Source: Paraspadella gotoi (lineage: Eukaryota > Chaetognatha). Taken from it: a stretch of DNA of 64,000 bases. The position numbers and the translations under genes were made by a program. The DNA is taken from NCBI GenBank assembly GCA_051294375.1, contig CM119271.1, positions 11,799,896 through 11,863,895 of the forward strand, read 5' to 3'. Each line of letters starts with the position of its first letter. Positions within the stretch are counted from its first letter, which is position 1. This document shows, in pieces, positions 53,897 to 63,616 of this stretch. The notes below the pieces were generated by a model. It saw nothing but the letters and a program-made list of their open reading frames with translations, had not been told where the DNA came from and did not search any database.

Positions 53897-56047
53897 CTAA
53901 TCTTCCTCTTCATCCGGAATCCATATTTGACTCATTTCCATCGTTTCTCTCTCAACGTCATCCGCGTCGTCGTCTTCTTCCTCCTTCCCCTCCTCCTCCT
54001 CCTCCTCCTCCTCCTCCACGAGTTCCGCCAGCAAATCGACGAGGCTTTCCTCTCCGACCAACGTCTTTTCCGCTTCCTCTGATCCTCGTCGACGCCTCGA
54101 GGATTGAGAGAGGACTTCGAGGATGGAGGCTTCGTCGACGATCGGTTCCGGGTCGTCTTCGGCGTCATCTTCGGGCGACGCTGTCGACTCGTGGCTCAGC
54201 ACCTGCGACGCCATCACGGACCCGTCGAGCGAGGTGCGTCGTTGGGTGGACGAAGCCCGCTCCACTTCGAATTTGGCGTAGAGTTTCTCCATGAAGAATT
54301 TTTCCGATTTTGAGGAGAATCTTTTCGGATCAGAAACTGAAGAAGGAAAACTAATAATAATAATATATTTTATTTATTTAGAAATTATTAAACTGCTAAT
54401 GAAACCACAAACAAACAATCGTTTGCCATAGAAAAGCAACAATATTAAACCTTAAAGGGTAATCGAATGAAAATGAAATCTAAACTTAACTATACTTCAT
54501 CAATACTTCGACAATATGCAAATGAGATTGTTGAACCATAATTCTCAAATTCCCTAATTCCGAACCTTCGACACGAGACGCGTCGTTGGAAATCTGCGAA
54601 GATTCGAGATTGTTTCTGCGTCGTTGCTTTTCGTCTTCCCAAATCGCCGCCAATCCCGGATTCTCTCCGTCTAAAAAGTAAAACGTTTATTTATTTACCT
54701 TTACGCAAGAAAATAATGTTTGTTTTTATCCAAAGATCGAAAAAAGTACCCGCGTTCTGTTCCAATTCCTTTCTGTTAAGAATATCGATCGCCGATGCGT
54801 CGGCTTCGATCTGACAATGTCCGTGACGCTGGAAAAAAAAGATTTAGTTAAAGTTTGAAATTAAGTTTGAGCCTCAATTCTCAGTCCACTAAAAAAACCT
54901 TAGCAACGATTGAATCTTGCGGAAGCATAAACTCCTTGGCGTTGTCAGAATCCCACCAACCCCGAGGACGACACCGTTGAGAATTGTATTGGGACAAACT
55001 TGCCGCGAATTGTTTGTAGGGAGAATCTTCCGCCTCCAAAAATGGCCTTTTGAAGTCGACGCGTGATTTAATAATTACGTAATTATATTGATTATATCGT
55101 GAAATATTACCTAAACTTCGCCGAAGAGAGGTGAAGAAAATTCATTCCGTACAAATTGTAATCTATGAAGAATTGGAGAATAAAGGGAACGTGAGCCTCG
55201 TGAGGTTGAAACGAGTGATTCAAAATGGCGCCGGCCTGTGATTAAGTAGTGATGAGCGGGGTTTATGTTTATGTTTATGACGAGAGTTTATGTCCAACAG
55301 TAGAACCTTCAACGATTGAGAGATGATATGAGTTTTTGTTCTATTATTTATTTAAGATTGACTTACCACATCTTACCAAAAGTAAGTCGGCCATTTTCTT
55401 GATGTCGTTGGGATTGTAGACGTAGATTTTAAAGAAATCCTCGGCCTCAGGGTGATAACCGTAGAATCTCTTTCCGCTGACGACAACGATTCTGAAGACG
55501 TGTTGATCCCCAGAAGAGTGGCCTGTTGTTTTATGAAATTAGTACAACCAATATAAAAATTATCCATTCATTTAATAACTAAACTAAACATCACGCCACG
55601 AACTCCCCCCACCCAGCACCTACCTCTCCCCATCGAAATGTTAAGCGCCTTATCAACAGACGCCGCCATCTGCAACAAGAACGCCGCCAACGCCGATTCG
55701 TCCATCCCTTCGCCGACGCCTCCGAGAAACCGGCGCTTCAAATCCTTTTCGAAGGGAACGTACAAATAAGGAAAGACGCCGTGGACGTGAAGCAGAGCCT
55801 TTTGCCCGACCGGAGTGGCGCCGTACACGCGAATGACGGGCAGCTGCTTGACGGGAGAGTTGTGGCGGAAGGAAGAGTGGGAAGCGTCGACGCCGGGCAG
55901 CGGCGCGTTGAGGTAATAGTCAGCGTTGACGATTCGGACGGAGAGGAAGTGGTCGTCGTCGTCGTCATGGTCGTCTTGAGATTCGGGGATCAAGGATCGA
56001 TAATGCGAAGGCGGCGACGGAGGAGTTTCCCAACTTCCGCCGCTCAT
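53897..56047 (-). CDS. REV3L: REV3L N-terminal region only (DNA polymerase zeta), ends without polymerase domain
   Basis: Seven exons, 55624-56047, 55377-55522, 55111-55235, 54899-55046, 54750-54828, 54566-54670 and 53897-54336, give 488 residues with every phase consistent. The match is to the N-terminus of pol zeta: SVRIVNADYYLNAPLPGVD, LPVIRVYGATPVGQKALLHV, HGVFPYLYVPFEKD, VVSGKRFYGYHPEAEDFFKI, FIDYNLYGMNFL and NPGLAAIWEDEKQRRRNN. The last exon still parallels human REV3L (EASILEVL, then ETMEMSQIW) before a TAG after an acidic tail. Human REV3L continues for about 2600 more residues, including the REV7-binding and polymerase domains; none of that is present before eIF4E, 400 bp on. No GT donor was seen near the stop. 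A split gene, a truncated duplicate or a trans-spliced first half are possible. Confidence 0.88.
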
Positions 56048-56172
56048 CGCCAATCGACAATAAAATCTAGAGAAATAAATCAATAGAAATAAATCTAAAG
56101 GAACAATAAATCTATCAGTATCACAATCTATTTTCGTGAACGAAGCGAGAAATTTCATTTTCCCCAACAAAA

Positions 56173-58771
56173 TCACAATGACGATGATCCTTCAGCGCCG
56201 GCTATGAGTCCGCCAACGGCGGCCAAAAAATCTCCGGAGAATTTAGCGTCGGAAAATCTTTCGGCGACGGACTCCCGCGCCCTCTCGCGGAGCGCCATTC
56301 GTTCGTCGAACGTCAAGTCCAACGCTCGACGGATGGCGCTGGCGTAGCCTTCGGCGTCGCGGGCCAAGAAGCCCGTGGGTCGTCCCTCGGCGTCGTCGAC
56401 GACGATGTCCAATTTGGGTCCTCCAGAGTCGTGGGCGACGACGAGGGCGCCGGCGGCCATCATCTCCACGACGCCGATCCCGAAATGCTCGTCCAGCATC
56501 GTGTGGAGGCCGACGGTGGCGGAGGAGAGGCGATCCTTGAGTTCCGCGAAGGAGATGTTCAGGCAAAAGTCAACGCGATCGGAAAGTTGAAAATTATCGC
56601 AGAGAGACTAAAGAGGATATGAAATTATGTTATTATAAATTATCCATTCAATCTATAAATACGTAGTTTACTATTTTGGCCCAAATTAAGACAGGCATTG
56701 ATTATTATCATTAAACGATAATAACCTAACAAGCTTTAAATCAAGATACACACACACAGTTTAGATTATCAAGCCGAGAGTACCTGGCTTCCCTATCAAA
56801 GAAGTCGTATAATTGCTTCTATAATCACGAATTATTTAATTATTATTTCATAAAAAATGAATTTTTTGAAGTCGTTACTTGCAAATTCTCCACCCTTTTG
56901 ACGTCCTCGGCGTGACGACATCCTCCGACGAGGACGAGTCGAACCCGTCGACGACGCTCTTCGGGGAGATCGCGACAGAGGGCGGCGAAGGCGGCGATTT
57001 GGAGGGCGTGGTCCTTTTCGGGGCGAAACTGACCGATGGAGAGAATCGTCTCCACGCGGTTGTGAGATCCGTATCGTCTGAAAGGAGATGGGGAAATTAG
57101 ATCGGTAAGTTACCGGAAAGAACCTCAATCTCATTTGCATATTGTAGCAGTTCAAATTATCTCTAATACATCTGTATCTGTTGATTCGGTATTCGTAGAA
57201 GCCTTCAAAATTCGGGAAACAAGTCGTGCGGGCGAGTAAAATGTAACAAATTAGATTCGATTAAAGGTCATTCACCAGCGACGCTAATTATTTCTCTTCT
57301 TTCATTTCAAAATCAATATCCCTTCACGGAAGCGTTTAAATCAAAGCTATCCCATCCGCCTCGCAAAATTATACCATTTTTTATCTTTCAACAAAGTGCT
57401 GCCATCTGCCAACGATATTCTGCAATCTCCAACCCCCACCGCCCTCTCGCCTGTTCTCCGTCGCTCCCTCTCTCTCCAGCGGCAACTTGTGAAATTCCGT
57501 CGTGTTGCAGGGAGGATGAACGACGATCGCTCGACGTCGCCACAGACTCTCGATATGACGCCGCGTCCACGAAGAATTGACGAGGACGCGATCGCCGCGC
57601 CGCCCAACGACGCCGTAGAGAAGCGCGAATAGACGATAGTAGAGGAGTTTGCCGAAGGTCAAGGCCGAATTGTCGGCGACGGCGCCGGGATTGTTGAAGG
57701 CGGCTCGACGGTCGCGGACGCGGGCCAACATGTCCGTCGAGATGGTCGGGTAGTGGACGTAGGATGCCACTGGAAAAAAAGGAGCAGGAAGGTAAGGAAA
57801 AAATGACCCATTCCTTTCCGGGACCAATCGACTCACCCTTGCATCGGGCGAGAGTGGCGAAGAGGGGAAGGGTGAAGGCGTAGCCCATGGAATCGACGAA
57901 GACGTCCGGTCGGAAATTGGTCAAGGCCTCCCAACCGAGAAAGACGGAACCGAGGCTTTGGCCGATGAGGGTGAAGCGAGGGTAAGTCGAGGCTTCGACC
58001 CAGAGACGATTTTTGAGAAAGATGAAATCGGGAGGACGAGGAAGCGAGATCTGGGATAATAAAAGAAAAAATTAATTAATTTATAAAATACTTACGACGA
58101 TATATACAAATCAAGGGGCAAATTGACATAAAATTAGGGTAAGATGACTTATTTATTGAATGAATTGGTAATTTTTATCTGGGTTGTACCAATTTTATAC
58201 AAGTCAGCTCCTTGCATTTTGATGCTAGTGCGGAGTACAATTTAGTATTCCGGTTTTCACCAATATAACAATAAAGGAGTTGGTCCTTTTACACAATTGA
58301 AGCATACTTTGATCATTTTATAATACTTTTTAATTGTTGAGCGGTTAGTGCACCGAGTCGTTTTTATTTTTCATTTTCTTTTTGTTAATGTTAATTATTT
58401 CAAACTCCATTTTTGTTCACCTGAAAAGAAGTAAGCGCCTTTGACAAAATCGCCGGACCCGAAGAATCACCATCGCCCGTGAAGATGACGCATTTGACTC
58501 TTGGGTGCGCCTCTTGAATGGCTTTCACCGCCACCCACAACACGCGTTCCCCGCCGCCGCCCGCGTTGCAGTAGGGATGGAAAAAGGCCACAGTGACGGC
58601 GTCGTCAGGCGGCGTCGACGCCGGACGAGTTTCCCGTCGACGGCGCCGGCGCGACAACCACCAACGCAAGAGATGACTGAGACCGGGAGTCAAAGAGAAA
58701 AGGAGCAAAGCGACGGATGTGATGATCACGCGAACGAGATTCCATCGCGTGAAGGGTAAAGACTCAGACAT
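56173..58771 (-). CDS. ALG11: ALG11, GDP-Man:Man3GlcNAc2-PP-dolichol alpha-1,2-mannosyltransferase
   Basis: Five exons, 58421-58771, 57837-58050, 57451-57769, 56879-57077 and 56173-56607, give 505 residues (human 492). An N-terminal membrane anchor ([19 protein letters not shown]) is followed by the GT4 glycosyltransferase. Landmarks are [70 protein letters not shown], the nucleotide-sugar site [20 protein letters not shown] and [13 protein letters not shown]11 adds the fourth and fifth mannoses on the cytosolic face of the ER. The donor of exon 3 is best read as GC (CAG|GCGAGAG at 57450), since no GT donor gives the required phase without losing conserved residues. Introns 1 and 4 carry family A repeat sequence. 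The stop lies 125 bp from the next gene's start. Confidence 0.95.
56620..56830 (+). repeat. Diverged family A repeat in ALG11 intron 4
   Basis: Landmarks TATCCATTCAATCTATAAAT, AAGACAGGCATTG and TACCTGGCTTCCCTATCAAA. Its end on the coding strand lies about 15 bp before the exon 5 acceptor. Confidence 0.65.
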
Positions 58772-59007
58772 GGTGAGACGGCGACGCGGGTCGTTAATCA
58801 CATGTTTTTTCGTTTATTTAGGACAAAAGTACACAATGTCCATCTTTTTTTAATGTTTTAATTCGCATAAAAAAGTTTCTGGTTTAATGAATCAATAAAT
58901 TAAGACGGACGAGGAAAAGAAAACGATTCAAAGATTAAAATGTGAAATCTACAGGTGAACGTGAGATTAATGTTAAACAGTATTATTGTAAAATAAACTT
59001 CGATTCA

Positions 59008-61149
59008 CTACCTCAACAAAACAATGTGCTTTCGCCCATCATCGTCCTTGACTTTGAACCCGTTGAAGAGAAAGTAAGACCTTTTATTTAAAGCGTAAAT
59101 TAGATCCGTGATCATAAACATCTGCGCAACGTTGTAGGCGAGCGTGATGGCGAAGTAAAAGTTAGAATTGGCGCTGCCAGCGTAGATCCACAGATGCCAC
59201 AGGATGGGCCCCATGACGAGCGTGGTCAAAAAGACGCAGACTGTGGGAAGCGTGGTTCGCATGAAAGGATAACAAAAGTACCACATTGGTAGCATTGAAG
59301 TCCAGAGGCCGGCGTCAGCTAGCGTAGGGTAAGGCTTGAAGATGGCCATCATCGCCAGGAGAGCGTGGAACATGGCCACCGGATCGTCGCGGAACATGAC
59401 GGCGAAGGGCAAGACGTAAAAGAAGGCGTTGGTTTGGAAGACCCAAAGATAAAAGACGCGGAAATGATCGAAGATCTCGATGAAGAAATACCAAAAGATG
59501 CCAACGTTGGGGGTCATATCCGGGTAGGTCAAGTGAAAGCCGTAAGTGGAATGAAGGAAAGTCCAAGAGCCCGTCAAGTGTCTGGAGAGGAAGAGCATTC
59601 CCCAAAAGATCGCCAAGAATGCTCCGGCGGTGTGGAGATAGGATAGAACGACGCGGCGTCTCTTGTCGCCGTCGAAGACGATGGGTCGATTGTGCTTTTG
59701 TTCGACGGAGATGAAGAAGAGAGAGACGGGCACGAGCAACACGCAGGCGTAGAGGCATTGATAGGTGGATAGAGCGAGCCAAAAGGCCGCCCAGGGTCGT
59801 CGCGACTGAAGGGTGAATAATAATGTCATTGCGATGCTGAGATTCGTGAAGACGCAAGTGGAACGAGCCACGCAAGAAGCGACGGTGTAAGGATGAAGCA
59901 GATAAAAAGCCAAGACGTAGTTTTTCACGTTCATCGCGTCTTGAGGATTGAGAGCGAGAGAGACCGATTCCGGGTCGATGCGTTTCGAGGCCTTTTCCTG
60001 ACGAACGAGCATGTAGCGGGCGAACTGCTTGGCGCTCTTCTCTAGGACGACTGCGACGAGAACGTCGACGACGATGAAGACGACGTTGACGTAAGGACCG
60101 AGGAAGCGGAACAGTAGTTTGTAGATGAAGAGCATCACCGGCGGCTCGTGAAAAACGTCGCTGGGGGATAAATATTAGTTTAAATGTTGGGTTATAGTTA
60201 TTGTAATAGCAGTAAGTTGTTGACAGTTTTTGTAAGAGATTCTTAGAATAATACTAAATGAGATTGAGATTTCATCAATCTCATTTGCATATAGTAGTAA
60301 ATCATTATAAGTCCAATTTATTTTTGTACTGTATTATTATTAGGTATATTTTTGGACTACTTTTCTATATTGTTTAGTAGTTTATTTGATGCATAGATAA
60401 TTTTGTGATAATTAGATAGAATAATTATGTCATTAATGATTGAGAGTTTATTTCTATCCTGGCTGACCTTTTCATAACTCATAAATACTTATACTTCAAA
60501 GGTGAAATCAATGGTAGGCTTGGATCAAGGGACGTACTCTCATGTAAGAGTCCCATATCTCTGAAGTCCTTGCTTAATATATTAAGTGTTGAATAGTTGT
60601 ATTAAATAAAAAATAATAATAAAGATAAATTATAATTCTATTTGTATTTAGTAATAGTAATAAATCTGAGGAAAACTAGAAAGGCAGCGCGAGCACTATC
60701 ACTGAAGATGAAAGTAACAAATAATATATAATTCATAACCTGAGTCCCACTCCTATATTTTCATACAACTTCAACTAACATCAATTATAGAAAACACGTC
60801 ACAAAAATGAAAGTTATTGACAAGACTTGGGTAATTTTTCGTCCCTTTTTCATTTCGAACGTACGACTGAAAATACGAGTTACCAAGAACATTAAACATT
60901 AAACGCAATAAACGCTGCAATATGCAAATCAGATTTTGGTACAGACCTTTCGTAAGGCGAGATTCCACCGGTCTCCAGCGCCACCGCCTCCACGACGCGG
61001 CGCCACGAGTTGGCCGCCGTAGAGAGTTCGACTCGATCGCGAAGCCAACGCGTCGCCGTCGACGAGAGGAAGAGGGCGACGCGTAGGGCCACGCCCCCGC
61101 AGAGACACCAGGCGGGCGCCGAAGATGAAGCCAGACCGGATCTCCCCAT
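59008..61149 (-). CDS. PIGU: PIGU, GPI transamidase subunit U
   Basis: Two exons, 60947-61149 and 59008-60160, give 451 residues (human 435). This multi-pass ER membrane protein shows family blocks RVELSTAANSWRRVVEAVAL, ISPYERSDVFHEPPVML, LNPYTV-like LLHPYTVASCVARST, NVGIFWYFFIEIFDHFRVFY, then FKPYPTLADAGLW and ANSNFYFAITLAYNVAQ. PIGU is one of five subunits (PIGK, GPAA1, PIGS, PIGT, PIGU) that attach GPI anchors to proteins in the ER lumen. About ten hydrophobic segments are visible. The 786-bp intron has complementary octamer-type motifs near its two ends. Confidence 0.95.
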
Positions 61150-61500
61150 GTCAGGCGAGAAGATAGTTCATTTAAAAAATAGACGACTGATTATTTATGC
61201 GGGCGAATAGAAGAAAGTAAAGGATTAACGTCAACGAACAACGAAAAATACGCGCGCGTCAATTTGAATCAAATCATGGAACAAAAATGGAAAGAAAAAT
61301 TATTGGGGAGGGGAGAAAAATGGGGACGGCTGACGTGAGTTGAAAAAACGTCAATTTTCTGAATAATTTTAACAATATTTAAATTTATGAAATTAATCTT
61401 TCATACTTCCAAAGGAAAGTACGACAATGCCAAGTCAACTTTTGTACATTATACTCCATGTCAGCCGTCCCCCCTCCCCTTTTTTTACAAAGATCCAAGA
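61150..61500. other. Intergenic, Lys/Ser-rich gene to PIGU
   Basis: A 351-bp spacer, AT-rich; nothing recognised. Confidence 0.55.
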
Positions 61501-62209
61501 TCACATTGCATTGAGATATTCCAAGAGATGCGCTCGATTCCTTTCTCTCTGTTTGTCCTTTTTACTTTTCTTCACTTTCATCTTGATCTTCTTCCCCGAG
61601 AGTGCGCTGAACTTGTCCTTCATGAACTTGGAGAGTTGGACCGGCTTGTCTCCTCCAGACGATTTTCTCTTCTTCTCCTTCTTTCTCTTCTTCTTCTTCT
61701 TTTTCCCTTTGTCTTCTTCCTCGTCGGAATTCTCGGAATCTTCTTCTTCCTTCGACTTTTTTCTCGTCTTCTTCTTCTTCTTCGACTTTTTCCTCTTTCT
61801 CTTCTTCTCTTCCTCCGAGGAGGAAGAGGAGGAGGCGGTTGAGGAGGAGGAGGAGTCCGAATCGGAGGAGTCGGCGGAGGATCTAAATGATCGACCCCGT
61901 CGGTCGGTCGGTCGCGGAATTGGTCGTCATGGAGGATCGTGACGGCCGCCGATGAAGGAGGATCGCGTCCCGTGTCGAGGGAAAAGAAAAAGAGAAAACG
62001 CGAGGATGAAGCCGATCGACGAAAGAACTTACTCTCTTCCCTCCCGATCGGCTTAACTCGACCCCCGATTCTTACCCACTAGAATGTCTCCTCTTCTTCT
62101 TAAGCGACGTCCCCTCCTCGCCCTTCGAAGCCGACGTCGACAATGAACGTTTTTCCCGCCATAAATCGTCGTCGTCGTCGTCGTCGCGACGATGTCGTTT
62201 TTCGCTCAT
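61501..62209 (-). CDS. Lys/Ser-rich, probably nuclear protein, family not recognised
   Basis: Two exons, 62076-62209 and 61501-61882, give 171 residues with matching phase 2. The N-terminus MSEKRHRRDDDDDDDLW is followed by a Ser run, then long Lys/Arg/Glu runs typical of splicing- or chromatin-associated disordered proteins. The C-terminus is the only ordered-looking part: GGDKPVQLSKFMKDKFSAL, then KKIKMKVKKSKKDKQRERNR and AHLLEYLNAM. This end looks conserved in type but I cannot name the family. The repetitive second exon creates long plus-strand ORFs that should be ignored. It sits 174 bp downstream of ACTR6. Confidence 0.7.
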
Positions 62210-62383
62210 TGTGAATTCAAAGCCTTCGGAATCAATGAATGAATGAATGAATTCATAAAACAACGTAAAAAATGGAATGAACAAATAAACTTTGTTTTTC
62301 AAAGAAGACAAGAACAAATATACATGCCTAAAATAAAATTGAACTATCGAGAATACAAAACAACGAATCAATTTCAAAACAAA

Positions 62384-63616
62384 TCAAATCAACGTTTCTC
62401 TTTTATGAAACTTTTTTGAGCAAATGTTGTTCCCGTGTTCCTGCCATTCTTTCCTCGTGACCTTCAACTTGTCGAACTCTTCCCGACACTCCTCCACGAG
62501 CCTCTTCCCTCCGAGCCAAGCCGACGCGATGGGATTGTCGGGCAAAGCGACGGCGACGTCGTATTCGTCGGCCACGAGACTGCGGAGGTCGGCCTCCACG
62601 CGGTCGCGCATCCCCGGGAAGAGGCAGTTCCCGCCCGTCAGCACGACGTTCTTCAGCAGATGCGGCTGCATCTCTGCTGGCGTCAACTCCACCGCCAGAC
62701 GAATAGCTTCCGGCACGCCCATTTCCTGGATGCCGACGTCGGAAGGATGAAAGAGAATCTCAGGGACGGCGATGCGTTCGTTGTTCATCCGGATGATCTG
62801 TTCGCCCGCTTGGGATTTGCCCGTCGTCTCCTCGGGCGCCCGAACGTAGCCTCGACGGACTTCGATGTAATCGGGCAAGACGTAGTCTCTGATGACCGAG
62901 TTGGATTTGCCTCTCGCGGCGGTGAGTCTCATGTCAGCGGCGAAATCGGCGGAGACGTAACAGACGTCCTCCTTGACTTGATTCATGACGTAAGTCTCGT
63001 CCATGACCATCACTTGTCGATACGAGATGATCTCCTTCAAATGGTTCGTCAACAACTTTCCTCCAACGTTGATTCGCTTGACGCCGGCGAGAACGACCTC
63101 TCCTTCCCTCACTGGCGCCAAATGGGTGAAGGAGAAGCCAGAGTCGACGACGAGAGAACAGAGCGGCGCCGGGCGCCCCGCCGACACGGCAGCGCCAACG
63201 TATTCCACGTGACTCAGCGCCGCGGGCGTGGAGACGTAGACGGCGGCGAATTCGTACTCTTCGAAGAAAACCTCGTTGACTGCCTCTTTGATGCTGGCGA
63301 AGTTAAAGTAAGGCTCCGCGAAGACGAGGTCCGTCTCTGGACAGTCGACGCCGAAACCGTCTTTGCCGAAGACGTGATTCCAGACTTGAGATTCCACGTC
63401 CCAATTGATGAGGTATCCCTTTTGGAAGGGGCGTTGGTAGAAAAGGCCACTCATGTCTTTACAATCGTCGATCTGGTCTCCGACGAAGACGCGGCGCCGC
63501 TCGTTCTTTGCTTTGGTCACGCAGTTGGGGATGAGGCGTGGCGCTGGGAGGGAGGCGTAGCCGGCTTTTGCCAGATAGGCGCCATTGTCCAGCACGAACG
63601 CCTTGTTGCTGCTCAT
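62384..63616 (-). CDS. ACTR6: ACTR6 (Arp6), actin-related protein of SRCAP/SWR1 remodeller
   Basis: A single-exon gene of 410 residues (human 396). Family blocks are FVLDNGAYLAKAGY, LFYQRPFQKGYLINWDVE, the phosphate-loop-like VVDSGFSFTHLAPV, INVGGKLLTNHLKEIISYRQ and NQVKEDVCYVSADF. The C-terminal half has VPEILFHPSDVGIQEMG, NVVLTGGNCLFPGMRDRVEA and DNPIASAWLGGK. ARP6 is a core subunit of the complex that deposits histone H2A.Z. The true ATG is at 63614-63616 (MSSNKAF); the frame extends four codons further upstream through a non-ATG codon. A 420-codon antisense ORF covers the gene and is an artefact of GC-rich codons. Confidence 0.95.
   Translation of the reverse strand: MSSNKAFVLDNGAYLAKAGYASLPAPRLIPNCVTKAKNERRRVFVGDQIDDCKDMSGLFYQRPFQKGYLINWDVESQVWNHVFGKDGFGVDCPETDLVFAEPYFNFASIKEAVNEVFFEEYEFAAVYVSTPAALSHVEYVGAAVSAGRPAPLCSLVVDSGFSFTHLAPVREGEVVLAGVKRINVGGKLLTNHLKEIISYRQVMVMDETYVMNQVKEDVCYVSADFAADMRLTAARGKSNSVIRDYVLPDYIEVRRGYVRAPEETTGKSQAGEQIIRMNNERIAVPEILFHPSDVGIQEMGVPEAIRLAVELTPAEMQPHLLKNVVLTGGNCLFPGMRDRVEADLRSLVADEYDVAVALPDNPIASAWLGGKRLVEECREEFDKLKVTRKEWQEHGNNICSKKFHKRETLI

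Noticed and set aside
53897-56047. Treating the REV3L piece as a normal full gene cut by the window
   Set aside because: It ends in a stop codon well inside the window, and eIF4E follows on the same strand.
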